DNA of 64,000 nucleotides, from the NCBI RefSeq assembly GCF_000423885.1, contig NZ_AUIV01000007.1, forward strand, positions 79,529-143,528, written 5' to 3'. The stretch is from Thermomonas fusca DSM 15424. Its GTDB lineage: Bacteria > Pseudomonadota > Gammaproteobacteria > Xanthomonadales > Xanthomonadaceae. This document shows, piece after piece, positions 8,236-17,503 of this stretch. Every line of letters begins with the position of its first letter. The stretch's first letter is position 1. Below the pieces are notes generated by a model, which saw only the letters and a list, made by a program, of their open reading frames with translations, did not search any database and had not been told where the DNA came from. A program made the position numbers and the translations under genes.

Positions 8236-9672
8236 ATGGCCGAGCTGAAGGAAGCGCGCGTCCCCGACATCGGCGGGCACGGTGACGTGCCGGTGATCGA
8301 ACTGCTGGTCAAGCCCGGCGACACCGTGGCCAAGGACCAGGGCCTGGTCACGCTGGAATCCGACAAGGCGACCATGGAAGTGCCATCGCCATTCGCCGGT
8401 GTGGTCAAAGAGGTCAAGGTCAAGCTGGGCGACACCGTTTCCGAAGGCGCGGTGGTGGCGGTCATCGAAGCCGCCGATGTCGAAGCTGCCGCCGCCAGCG
8501 ATGCGCCAGCGCGCGCCCAGCCCGTGCCCGCCGCCCCGGTGGCCAGCGCGGAAACCGGGGCGAAGGTCGAGCCCGCGGTGGTGGCACCCACGCCCAATCC
8601 GCTGACCCGCCAATCCATCGCCCAGCAGGCCCCGGTCGCAGTGGAAAGCGGCGCGCCGGTGCCGGCGCTGGCGCCGGTGGCCGAGCCGGGCCAGCCCGGC
8701 ATCCCGCCGATGCGCTTCGAGGCCGACGCGGTGCTGCCGGCCAAGGTGCCCTACGCCAGCCCGGCAGTGCGGTTGTTCGCACGCGAGCTGGGCGTGGATC
8801 TTGCGCAGGTCGGCGGCAGCGAACGCGGTGGACGCATTTCCAAGGAAGACGTGCAGAAGTTCGTCAAGGCGGCGCTGGCGGGCGGCGGCGTGGCGCCCGT
8901 GGCGGCGGCGGGTGGTGGCGGCGGGCTCAACCTGATCCCGTGGCCGAAGGTGGATTTCGCCAGGTTCGGCGCCATCGAGACCAGGCCGTTGTCGCGCATC
9001 CAGAAGCTGTCCGGTGCCAACCTGGCGCGCAACTGGGCGATGATCCCGCACGTCACCCAGTTCGATGATGCCGACATCACCGAGCTGGAGGCCTTGCGCG
9101 TGGCCCTCAACGAGGAAAACGCCAAGGCGATCGCCGCGGGCAAGACCGGCAAGCTGACCATGCTCGCCTTCCTCATCAAGGCCTGCGTGGCCGCGCTGCA
9201 GAAGTACCCGACCTTCAACGCCTCGCTGGACGGCGACAATCTCGTCCTCAAGCAGTATTTCCACATCGGCTTCGCCGCCGACACCCCGAACGGGCTGGTG
9301 GTGCCGGTGCTGCGCGATGCCGACCAGAAGGGCGTTGCCCAGATCGCCAGGGAAATGGGCGAGCTGGCCGCGCTGGCACGCGACGGCAAACTCAAGCCGG
9401 AACAGATGCAGGGCGGTTGCTTCACCATCAGCTCGCTGGGCGGGATCGGCGGCACCGCGTTCACCCCGATCATCAACGCGCCCGAAGTGGCCATCCTCGG
9501 GGTGTCGAAGTCGGAGACCCGGCCGGTGTGGAACGGCAACAAGTTCAAGCCGCGGCTGATGCTGCCGCTGTCGCTGAGCTACGACCACCGGGTGATCGAC
9601 GGCGCCGCCGCCGCGCGCTTCACCAGCTACCTGGGACAACTGCTGGCCGACCTGCGTCGGGCCATGCTCTGA
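8236..9672 (+). CDS. aceF: Pyruvate dehydrogenase E2, dihydrolipoamide acetyltransferase
   Basis: The 478-residue E2 core transfers acetyl groups from lipoamide to CoA in the pyruvate dehydrogenase complex. One lipoyl domain occupies residues 1-80, with the lipoylated Lys44 in ESDKATMEV. An Ala/Pro-rich linker follows, then the E1/E3-binding domain at about 172-210 (YASPAVRLFARELGVDLAQV), and the catalytic domain to the end. The active-site motif DHRVIDG carries His451 and Asp455. The start at 8236 follows an AGCGGAG ribosome site; 19 upstream codons in the same frame lack lipoyl homology. E3 follows after 11 nt; E1 (aceE) is not in the window. Confidence 0.95.
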   Translation: MAELKEARVPDIGGHGDVPVIELLVKPGDTVAKDQGLVTLESDKATMEVPSPFAGVVKEVKVKLGDTVSEGAVVAVIEAADVEAAAASDAPARAQPVPAAPVASAETGAKVEPAVVAPTPNPLTRQSIAQQAPVAVESGAPVPALAPVAEPGQPGIPPMRFEADAVLPAKVPYASPAVRLFARELGVDLAQVGGSERGGRISKEDVQKFVKAALAGGGVAPVAAAGGGGGLNLIPWPKVDFARFGAIETRPLSRIQKLSGANLARNWAMIPHVTQFDDADITELEALRVALNEENAKAIAAGKTGKLTMLAFLIKACVAALQKYPTFNASLDGDNLVLKQYFHIGFAADTPNGLVVPVLRDADQKGVAQIAREMGELAALARDGKLKPEQMQGGCFTISSLGGIGGTAFTPIINAPEVAILGVSKSETRPVWNGNKFKPRLMLPLSLSYDHRVIDGAAAARFTSYLGQLLADLRRAML

Positions 9673-9683
9673 AGGAGACGGAC

Positions 9684-11468
9684 ATGGCGGACATCGAATC
9701 GAAAGTGCCCGACATCGGCGGTCATGGCGACGTGCCGGTCATCGAGTTGCTGGTGGCGGTGGGCGATTCCGTGAAGAAGGACCAGGGCCTGGTCACGCTG
9801 GAATCGGACAAGGCGACCATGGAGGTTCCGGCCATTGCCGCCGGCGTGGTCAAGGCCTTGAAGGTGAAGCTCGGCGATATGGTGTCGGAGGGCAGTGTGA
9901 TCGCCATCATCGACAGCGCGGAGTCGGAAGCAGCGGCGAAGCCGGTTGCCCCCGCGCCGGCCAGGACCGACGCGCCGGCACCGGCAGCGCCGCCTGCCAA
10001 GGTGGAATCGGCAGCGCCCGCATCGCAGGCCGTCGCGCCGTCCGGTCGCCAGGCCGACATCGAGTGCGCGATGGTGGTGATCGGTGCTGGCCCCGGCGGC
10101 TATACCGCCGCGTTCCGCAGCGCCGACCTCGGCCTCGACACCGTGCTGATCGAGCGCTACGCCAACCTCGGCGGGGTCTGCCTCAACGTCGGGTGCATCC
10201 CGTCGAAGGCGCTGCTGCATGCCGCCGACGTGATCGAGCAGGCCGCGCACGCCAGCGAATACGGCGTGGACTTCGGCAAGCCCAAGATCAGCATCGACAA
10301 GCTGCGCGAGTACAAGGACAAGGTGGTCGGCCAGCTCACCAGGGGGCTGGCCGGCATGGCCAAGCAGCGCAAGGTGCGCGTGGTGCAGGGCACGGCGACG
10401 TTCGTTTCCGCCAACGAGCTGGAGATCGCCGGCGCCGACGGCAAGACCCAGCTGCTGCGCTTCGCCCACTGCATCATCGCCGCGGGCAGCCAGCCGGTGA
10501 AGCTGCCGTCGTTCCCGTGGAGCGATCCGCGGATCATGGATTCCACCGACGCGCTCGACCTCGCCGAGGTGCCGAAGAAGCTGCTGGTCGTCGGCGGCGG
10601 CATCATCGGGCTGGAAATGGCCACGGTCTATCGCGCGCTGGGCGCCGAGGTCACCGTGGTGGAGTTCATGCCGCAGCTGATCCCCGGCGCCGACGCGGAC
10701 CTGGTCAAGCCGCTGTCCGAGCGCCTGAAGAAGCAGGGCGTCGCCATCCACCTAAAGACCAAGGTGGTCGAGGCCAAGGCGCAAAAGAACGGCATCGCCT
10801 GCACGTTCGAGGGCGAGTCCATCCCCGACGGCAAGCTGTTCGACCGCGTGCTGGTGGCGGTGGGTCGCAGCGCCAACGGCGGCAAGCTGGGCGCGGAGAA
10901 GGCCGGCGTGCGCGTGGGCGAGCGTGGGCTGATCCCGGTCGATGCGCAGATGCGCACCAACGTGCGGCACATTTTCGCCATCGGCGACCTGGTCGGCCAA
11001 CCCATGCTGGCGCACAAGGCCACCCACGAGGGCAAGCTGGCTGCGGAAGTCGCGGCCGGCGAAAAGAAGGAATGGGTGGCGCGGGTGATCCCGAGCGTGG
11101 CCTATACCGATCCGGAGATCGCGTGGGTGGGCGTCACCGAAACCGAGGCGAAGGCCAAGGGGTTGAAGGTCGGCGTCGGCAAGTTCCCGTGGGCGGCGTC
11201 GGGCCGCGCGATCGGTTTGTCGCGCACCGAAGGCTTCACCAAGCTGCTGTTCGACGAGGCCACCCATCGGGTGATCGGCGGCGGCATCGTGGGCGTGCAC
11301 GCCGGTGAACTGATCTCGGAGGTCGCACTGGCCATCGAAATGGGCTGCGAGGTGCACGACATCGGCCACACCATCCACCCGCACCCCACACTGGGCGAGT
11401 CGGTGGGCATGGCGGCCGAGGTATACGACGGCAGCATCACCGATCTGTACCTCCCGAAGAAAAAGTAA
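9684..11468 (+). CDS. lpdA: Dihydrolipoyl dehydrogenase with N-terminal lipoyl domain (E3)
   Basis: A 594-residue flavoprotein that reoxidises dihydrolipoamide with NAD+. Unlike most E3 enzymes it begins with its own lipoyl domain (Lys43 in ESDKATMEV), joined by an Ala/Pro linker. The FAD-binding motif is VIGAGPGGYTAAF, the redox-active disulfide is Cys166/Cys171 in GGVCLNVGCIPSK, the NAD-binding motif is VVGGGIIGLEMA, and the C-terminal catalytic His lies in HTIHPHPTLGE. The lipoyl domain closely resembles that of AceF next door, suggesting duplication. An AAGGAGACGG site precedes the ATG. This domain layout is known from several proteobacteria including Xanthomonads and Neisseria. Confidence 0.95.
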   Translation: MADIESKVPDIGGHGDVPVIELLVAVGDSVKKDQGLVTLESDKATMEVPAIAAGVVKALKVKLGDMVSEGSVIAIIDSAESEAAAKPVAPAPARTDAPAPAAPPAKVESAAPASQAVAPSGRQADIECAMVVIGAGPGGYTAAFRSADLGLDTVLIERYANLGGVCLNVGCIPSKALLHAADVIEQAAHASEYGVDFGKPKISIDKLREYKDKVVGQLTRGLAGMAKQRKVRVVQGTATFVSANELEIAGADGKTQLLRFAHCIIAAGSQPVKLPSFPWSDPRIMDSTDALDLAEVPKKLLVVGGGIIGLEMATVYRALGAEVTVVEFMPQLIPGADADLVKPLSERLKKQGVAIHLKTKVVEAKAQKNGIACTFEGESIPDGKLFDRVLVAVGRSANGGKLGAEKAGVRVGERGLIPVDAQMRTNVRHIFAIGDLVGQPMLAHKATHEGKLAAEVAAGEKKEWVARVIPSVAYTDPEIAWVGVTETEAKAKGLKVGVGKFPWAASGRAIGLSRTEGFTKLLFDEATHRVIGGGIVGVHAGELISEVALAIEMGCEVHDIGHTIHPHPTLGESVGMAAEVYDGSITDLYLPKKK

Positions 11469-11495
11469 GCCGGCTCATTCGGTGAGCGGCATCAC

Positions 11496-11523
11496 AACGG
11501 CGCGGATCCAAGTCCGCGCCGTT
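11496..11523. terminator. Hairpin between convergent lpdA and DUF2061 genes
   Basis: A perfect 11-bp stem (AACGGCGCGGA/TCCGCGCCGTT) with a 6-nt loop sits between the two stops. The tail on the plus strand (CTGGTTC) is only partly T-rich. It could end transcription from both sides. Confidence 0.55.
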
Positions 11524-11528
11524 CTGGT

Positions 11529-11741
11529 TCAGGCGATGAAAGCGTCGTGGTTCGACGCGCTGGCGGCGCGGCGCGTCTCGATCCGTTTCCACACCTTCTC
11601 GTGGAAGTGGAACACCACCGTGTTGCAGGCCGGCTCCACCAGCGCCAGCGCGCCGCCGATCAGCCAGCTGCCGGTCATCAGCCAGCCCACCGAGAACGCC
11701 ACCAGGAAGTGCAGGGCCGCAAAGCTCAGGGTCTTGCGCAT
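11529..11741 (-). CDS. DUF2061 small membrane protein
   Basis: A 70-residue membrane protein of the DUF2061 family: MRKTLSFAALHFLVAFSVGW, then GSWLIGGALALVEPACNTVV and the conserved FHFHEKVWKRI tail. Two hydrophobic helices are separated by a short loop. Function is unknown. Two starts are possible; 11741 has a GAGG at 11748-11751, 6-7 nt upstream, whereas 11753 has none, so 11741 is preferred. A near-consensus Fur box lies just upstream, which suggests that iron status controls the gene. Confidence 0.8.
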   Translation of the reverse strand: MRKTLSFAALHFLVAFSVGWLMTGSWLIGGALALVEPACNTVVFHFHEKVWKRIETRRAASASNHDAFIA

Positions 11742-11757
11742 GGTCGGCCTCATTAAT

Positions 11758-11776
11758 GCGAATGGTTCTCATTATC
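11758..11776 (-). promoter_or_regulatory. Fur box upstream of the DUF2061 gene
   Basis: On the minus strand the 19 bases GATAATGAGAACCATTCGC match the classic Fur consensus GATAATGATAATCATTATC at 15 of 19 positions. It ends 16 nt before the preferred start of the DUF2061 gene, where bound Fur would block transcription. Confidence 0.65.
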
Positions 11777-11854
11777 AAGCAACCGGTACGCCCCCGTCCA
11801 GTCGAAGATTGCGATCGCATCCATCGGTCCCGGCACGCGTCCCGCCCGGGAAAA

Positions 11855-11886
11855 GGAAGCCCCGGCCGGGGATGGGGCCGGGGCTT
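11855..11886. repeat. Perfect 12-bp inverted repeat upstream of the atp operon
   Basis: GAAGCCCCGGCC (11855-11866) and its complement (11875-11886) enclose an 8-nt loop. On the minus strand the stem is followed by CTTTTCCCG, terminator-like, yet no gene is seen upstream of it on that strand. The remaining part of the 355-nt gap 11742-12096 holds the Fur box, the atp promoter and a leader hairpin; I see no further gene. Confidence 0.6.
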
Positions 11887-11986
11887 CGGGCGTCCGCAGG
11901 GGATCTGACGAGGAATTTGCGGGCGCTGCAGGTTGTGACCGGGCCCACGCTTGGAAGTTCCGGTGCATCCACACGGCTTTTGGCGG

Positions 11987-12016
11987 TTGCCGCTGAAAAA
12001 GAGCGCCTGCTATAAT
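11987..12016 (+). promoter_or_regulatory. Promoter of the atp operon
   Basis: TTGCCG (11987-11992), an 18-nt spacer and a perfect TATAAT (12011-12016). Start of transcription is expected near 12023, about 75 nt before atpI. Confidence 0.75.
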
Positions 12017-12026
12017 TCGGCGGCTT

Positions 12027-12055
12027 CGCAGGACGGTTTTCGCAACCGCCCTGCG
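12027..12055 (+). promoter_or_regulatory. Stem-loop in the atp operon leader
   Basis: CGCAGGACGGTT and AACCGCCCTGCG pair with one mismatch around a TTCGC loop, immediately after the expected transcription start. It would sit at the 5' end of the mRNA, where such hairpins usually stabilise the transcript. No T-run follows, so it is not a terminator. Confidence 0.5.
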
Positions 12056-12096
12056 ATACCGTGCCGATACCGGCTGATTTTGCAGGGAATGTCCGC

Positions 12097-12492
12097 GTGC
12101 TCAATTCCGTCAACGCGGGCTGGCGGCTGGCGCTGCGGGTGGTGGTCTTCCAGATCATCGCCACGCTGGCGACGGCAGCGGCCTGCTACATCAGCGGTCC
12201 GCACGCCGCCCTCGCCGCACTGGCGGGGGGGGGGGCGATGGCGCTGGGCAGCCTGTTGGCGGCCTGGGGCGCCTTCGGTGGCGGGGTTGCCGGTGCCGGC
12301 GTGGCGCTGGGGCGCCTGCTGCTGGGCACCGCGGTGAAATGGCTGGTCGTGATCGTCGGGCTGTATCTGGCGATGGCGGTGTGGAAACTGCCGGCGGTGC
12401 CGGTATTGGCTGGGGCGGCGATGGCCGCGGCCGCCTTCGTGGTTTCGATGAAATTCGTGGCACAGCGCAGTACGACGAGGACGAACGCGTGA
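12097..12492 (+). CDS. atpI: ATP synthase subunit I (AtpI)
   Basis: A 131-residue inner-membrane protein with four hydrophobic helices, first gene of the ATP synthase operon. AtpI helps assembly of the c-ring and is not part of the finished enzyme. GTG at 12097 follows an AGGGA at 12083-12087 and is preferred over an in-frame GTG at 12061 that has no ribosome site. The gene contains an uninterrupted run of 11 G (12225-12235) coding for part of LAGGGAMALGS, a possible slippage site. It overlaps atpB by 4 nt. Confidence 0.85.
   Translation: MLNSVNAGWRLALRVVVFQIIATLATAAACYISGPHAALAALAGGGAMALGSLLAAWGAFGGGVAGAGVALGRLLLGTAVKWLVVIVGLYLAMAVWKLPAVPVLAGAAMAAAAFVVSMKFVAQRSTTRTNA
12225..12235 (+). repeat. 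Poly-G tract (11 G) inside atpI
   Basis: Eleven consecutive G bases lie within codons of residues about 43-47 of AtpI. With this length the reading frame is intact. One G more or fewer would shift the frame and truncate or alter AtpI. Confidence 0.9.
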
Positions 12493-13343
12493 TCCTGGAA
12501 TCAATGGGGCTGGCACCTGAAGGCGGCGACACCGGTGGTGGCCTGACTGCCTACATCGTCCACCACCTGACCCACAACACCAAGCAGTTCTCGTTCGGCG
12601 CGGTCCACATGGACTCGTGGGTGGTGGCGCTTGCGCTGGGCCTGCTGGCCAGCTTCTGGCTGTGGTGGTACGCCCGCAAGGCGACCGCCGGCGTGCCGTC
12701 GAAGGGGCAGGCGTTCGTGGAGCTGGTGGTCGAGTTCGTCGACTCCGAGGTGAAGAACACCTTCCACGGCGACCGCCGCTTCATCGCGCCGCTGGCGCTG
12801 ACCATCTTCGTCTGGGTGGTCTTCATGAACGCGATGGACCTGCTGCCGCTGGATATCCCCAGCGCCGCCGTGCAGGCCATCGCCGGCGAGGAAGTCGCGC
12901 ACCACACCTATTTCCGGTGGGTGCCGACTGCCGACATCAACACCACCTTCGCGATGTCATTCACCGTCCTGCTGCTGATCATCTTCTATTCGATCAAGGC
13001 CAAGGGCGGCTGGGGCTTCACCAAGGAGCTGTTCACCGCGCCGTTCCACGCCGAGGGTACCTTTGCCAAGATCGTGCTGGCGCTGCCGAACCTGTTCCTC
13101 AACGTGGTCGAGTACCTGTCCAAGCCGGTCAGCCTGGGCATGCGGTTGTTCGGCAACATGTACGCCGGCGAGCTGGTGTTCATGCTGATCGCGGGCCTGT
13201 TCGTGTCCTGGTTCACCTTCCTGCCGGGCATCGTGTTCCAGTCGATGTGGGCGATCTTCCACATCCTGATCATCCTGCTGCAGGCCTACATCTTCATGGT
13301 GCTGACCGTCGTCTACCTGGCGATGGCGCACGAGCACCACTGA
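12489..13343 (+). CDS. atpB: ATP synthase F0 subunit a
   Basis: A 284-residue membrane subunit that forms the proton half-channels against the c-ring. The essential arginine is in SLGMRLFGNMYAGE, and the C-terminal QAYIFMVLTVVYLAMA helix is typical. The start is probably GTG at 12489, overlapping the atpI stop (GTGA) and preceded by GAGG at 12477-12480 with 8-nt spacing; ATG at 12504 is the alternative. The protein ends AHEHH. Confidence 0.93.
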   Translation: MILESMGLAPEGGDTGGGLTAYIVHHLTHNTKQFSFGAVHMDSWVVALALGLLASFWLWWYARKATAGVPSKGQAFVELVVEFVDSEVKNTFHGDRRFIAPLALTIFVWVVFMNAMDLLPLDIPSAAVQAIAGEEVAHHTYFRWVPTADINTTFAMSFTVLLLIIFYSIKAKGGWGFTKELFTAPFHAEGTFAKIVLALPNLFLNVVEYLSKPVSLGMRLFGNMYAGELVFMLIAGLFVSWFTFLPGIVFQSMWAIFHILIILLQAYIFMVLTVVYLAMAHEHH

Positions 13344-13424
13344 TCCATCGCTGTACCCGGTTCCGCTTCACCTTCCGTCGTTCCACCTTCAATTCACCGC
13401 AAGCACCGCAACTGGAGATCCACC

Positions 13425-13703
13425 ATGGAATTCATCGCCCAAGTCCAGGCCTACACCGCCATCGCCATCGGCATCATCGTCGGCCTGGGTGCCCTCGCCG
13501 CCGCCCTCGGCATCGGCATCATGGGCAGCAAGTTCCTCGAGTCCGCCGCCCGCCAGCCGGAGCTGGTGCCGATGCTGCAGGGTCGCATGTTCCTGCTCGC
13601 GGGCCTGATCGACGCGGCGTTCCTGATCGGCGTCGGCGTGGCGATGATGTTCGCGTTCGCCAACCCGCTGCTGGCCGCCGTGCAGGCTGCCGCCGGCGCC
13701 TGA
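13425..13703 (+). CDS. atpE: ATP synthase F0 subunit c
   Basis: The 92-residue c subunit forms the rotating proton-carrying ring. It is a helical hairpin: residues 8-33 with the glycine-rich packing GALAAALGIGIMGSK, the polar loop ESAARQPELVP, and residues 53-80. The proton-binding carboxylate is Asp63 (GLIDAAFLIGV), aligning with E. coli Asp61. The ATG follows a GGAG site. Gaps of 81 and 134 nt separate it from atpB and atpF, larger than elsewhere in the operon; the downstream gap holds strong hairpins. Confidence 0.95.
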   Translation: MEFIAQVQAYTAIAIGIIVGLGALAAALGIGIMGSKFLESAARQPELVPMLQGRMFLLAGLIDAAFLIGVGVAMMFAFANPLLAAVQAAAGA

Positions 13704-13759
13704 TCGCGTCGCATGGTGAAGGTGCGCGCCGCCCGTGGGTGGCGCGTGCCGGCAACATC

Positions 13760-13784
13760 GCGCCGCGGCATGTCGCCGCGGCGC
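13760..13784 (+). other. Perfect 10-bp hairpin between atpE and atpF
   Basis: GCGCCGCGGC and GCCGCGGCGC enclose a 5-nt loop. A second, imperfect hairpin lies just before it (about 13718-13750). With no T-run, these look like mRNA-stabilising structures protecting the atpE message rather than terminators. Confidence 0.5.
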
Positions 13785-13837
13785 AGCCTTGAAGAACGCC
13801 CCGCAGCGCCGGGTCTTCTGAAACGTCAGGTCACGAC

Positions 13838-14308
13838 ATGAATCCGAATATCACCCTGCTGGGCCAGATGATCAGCTTCGCGATCCTCATCTGGTTCTCC
13901 GTCAAGTTCATCTGGCCGCCCCTGATCAAGGCGATCGAGGAGCGCCAGCAGAAGATCGCCGAAGGCCTGGCCGCCGCCGACAACGCGCAGAAGAACCTCG
14001 CGCAGGCCGACGCCAAGGTCGCCGACGAACTGAAGGCTGCCCGCGCCAAGGCCAACGAAATCATCGAGCAGGCCCACCAGCGCGCCAATGCGCTGATCGA
14101 TGCGGCCAAGGCTGACGCGATCGCCGAAGGCACGCGCCAGAAGGCGCTGGCCGAAGCCGAGATCGAGGCTGCCGCCAACCGTGCCAAGGAAGACCTGCGC
14201 AAGCAGGTGTCCCTGCTCGCCGTCACCGGCGCCGAGAAGCTGCTCAAGCGCGAGATCAACGCCAACGACCAGAAGGCGCTGATCGACGAGCTGGCCGCGC
14301 AGCTCTGA
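13838..14308 (+). CDS. atpF: ATP synthase F0 subunit b
   Basis: A 156-residue peripheral stalk subunit. One membrane helix at residues 5-25 (LLGQMISFAILIWFSVKFIW) is followed by WPPLIKAIEERQQKIAEGL, the family signature, and a long Ala/Glu/Lys-rich coiled coil to the end. It links the membrane sector to F1 by binding the delta subunit, which is encoded next. Confidence 0.95.
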   Translation: MNPNITLLGQMISFAILIWFSVKFIWPPLIKAIEERQQKIAEGLAAADNAQKNLAQADAKVADELKAARAKANEIIEQAHQRANALIDAAKADAIAEGTRQKALAEAEIEAAANRAKEDLRKQVSLLAVTGAEKLLKREINANDQKALIDELAAQL

Positions 14309-14318
14309 GGCCCGACCG

Positions 14319-14846
14319 ATGAGCCAGGCCCTCACTCTTGCCCGTCCCTACGCCCGCGCCGCCTTCGCGGTGGCGCGCGGGGCTGGCGCGCTGCCAGGTT
14401 GGTCCGCCGCGCTGGCTTTCGCCGCCCGCGTCGCTGCCGAGCCGCAGGTCGCCGTGCTGCTGGACAACCCGAAGCTGACCCGCGCCGACGTGATTGCGCT
14501 GCTGTCGCCCGATGGCGCGCAGGACGCGTTCCACAACCTGCTTGGGCTGCTGTTCGACAACCGCCGGCTGCCGCTGTTGCCGGAGATCGTCGGCCTGTTC
14601 GACGAGTTGCGCTTCGAAGCCGAACGCGTCGTACGCGCGAAGGTCACTTCCGCCGCAACGCTGGCGGAAGCGGAGCTTGCGACGATCAAGGCCGCGCTGC
14701 GCAAGCGCTTTGGTCGCGAGGTCGAGATCGAGACGGCGATCGACGAAAGCCTGATCGGCGGCGCGTTGATCGCGGCCTCCGACATCGTCATCGACGGGTC
14801 GATCAAGGGCAAGCTGGAGCGCCTGCAGTCGGCGCTGTCGAACTAA
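14319..14846 (+). CDS. atpH: ATP synthase F1 subunit delta
   Basis: A 175-residue stalk subunit connecting b to the top of F1. The N-terminal helical part begins TLARPYARAAFAVARG, typical of the family, and the C-terminal part has the conserved IGGALIAASDIVIDGSIKGK. It starts 10 nt after atpF. Confidence 0.94.
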   Translation: MSQALTLARPYARAAFAVARGAGALPGWSAALAFAARVAAEPQVAVLLDNPKLTRADVIALLSPDGAQDAFHNLLGLLFDNRRLPLLPEIVGLFDELRFEAERVVRAKVTSAATLAEAELATIKAALRKRFGREVEIETAIDESLIGGALIAASDIVIDGSIKGKLERLQSALSN

Positions 14847-14892
14847 TTCATTTGCACACGCGGGCGGCAACGCCGGCACCAAGGAAACCAAG

Positions 14893-16443
<1,551 letters not shown>

Positions 16444-16455
16444 TCCAGGCATCCA

Positions 16456-16517
16456 TGTAGGAGGGGCGTTCTTTTCCCCGATCGCATATGGCAGTCGCGG
16501 CTGAAGCCGCTCCTACA
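16456..16517. repeat. REP-like element between atpA and atpG
   Basis: A 62-nt element starting TGTAGGAGGGGCG and ending GCCGCTCCTACA, with TCGCGGCTGAAGCC before the end. The ends are inverted and match the element at 17415-17471; the left half has diverged. This is the GTAGGAGCGGC type of repeat common between genes in Xanthomonads and Pseudomonads. Confidence 0.8.
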
Positions 16518-16540
16518 GAACAGCAGCAGCGAGAGAAGAG

Positions 16541-17404
16541 ATGGCAGGCGGACGCGAAATCAAAACCAAGATCAAGAGCGTGCAGAACACCCGCAAGGTG
16601 ACGCGCGCGCTCGAAATGGTCTCGGCCTCCAAGATCCGCAAGGCGCAGGAACGGATGAAGGCCTCGCGCCCGTACGCGCGGGCGATGAAGCAGCTGATCG
16701 GCCACCTGGCGCAGGCCAATACCGACTACCGCCATCCGTACCTGGTGCAGCGCGAGAACGTGAAGCGCGTCGGCTACATCGTGGTGTCGTCGGACCGCGG
16801 CCTGGCCGGCGGCCTGAACAACAACATGTTCCGCAAGCTGCTGGTCGAGTTCCGCGCGCTGCAGGAACAGGGCATCGAAGTCGACGTGGTCACCATCGGC
16901 CAGAAGGCCTCGGTGTTCTTCCGCCGGATCAAGGTCGGCATGCTGGGCTCGGTGACCCATCTCGGCGACGCGCCGAAGCTGGAGCAGCTGATCGGCGTGG
17001 TCAAGGTGATGCTGGACGCCTACACCGACGGCAAGGTCGACAAGGTGTTCCTGGCGTACAACGACTTCGTCAACACCATGACCCAGAAGGCCACCTTCGA
17101 CCAGCTGCTGCCGCTGCCGCCGGCGGAAACGCAGATGGCCAAGCACGAGTGGGACTACATCTACGAGCCGGACGCCGAATCCGTGCTGGAGCACGTGCTG
17201 ACCCGTTACATCGAGTCGCTGGTGTACCAGGCGGTGATGGAGAACGTCGCTTCCGAGCATGCCGCGCGCATGGTCGCGATGAAGGCCGCGAGCGACAACG
17301 CCAGCAAGCTGATCGACACCCTGAACCTCGTCTACAACAAGGCGCGCCAGGCGGCGATCACCCAGGAAATTTCCGAGATCGTCGGCGGCGCCGCCGCGGT
17401 TTGA
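16541..17404 (+). CDS. atpG: ATP synthase F1 subunit gamma
   Basis: The 287-residue central shaft of F1, coupling c-ring rotation to catalysis. It opens with the family pattern GREIKTKIKSVQNTRKVTRA and LEMVSASKIRKAQ, and closes with LNLVYNKARQAAITQEISEI and the invariant GGAAAV end. A repeat element sits on each side of the gene, so mRNA ends or processing at atpG may differ from the rest of the operon. Confidence 0.96.
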   Translation: MAGGREIKTKIKSVQNTRKVTRALEMVSASKIRKAQERMKASRPYARAMKQLIGHLAQANTDYRHPYLVQRENVKRVGYIVVSSDRGLAGGLNNNMFRKLLVEFRALQEQGIEVDVVTIGQKASVFFRRIKVGMLGSVTHLGDAPKLEQLIGVVKVMLDAYTDGKVDKVFLAYNDFVNTMTQKATFDQLLPLPPAETQMAKHEWDYIYEPDAESVLEHVLTRYIESLVYQAVMENVASEHAARMVAMKAASDNASKLIDTLNLVYNKARQAAITQEISEIVGGAAAV

Positions 17405-17414
17405 AACCAATTCC

Positions 17415-17471
17415 TGTAGGAGCGGCCTGCGCCGCGACCGGGAAAAGTTCGCGGCTGTGGCCGCTCCTACA
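17415..17471. repeat. REP-like element between atpG and atpD
   Basis: A 57-nt element of two inverted halves: TGTAGGAGCGGCCTGCGCCG and the reverse form TCGCGGCTGTGGCCGCTCCT ending at ACA. Both halves can fold on each other. Same family as 16456-16517. Confidence 0.85.
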
Positions 17472-17503
17472 AAGCAGCATCAGAGAGTCTTGAGGAAACA
17501 ACC

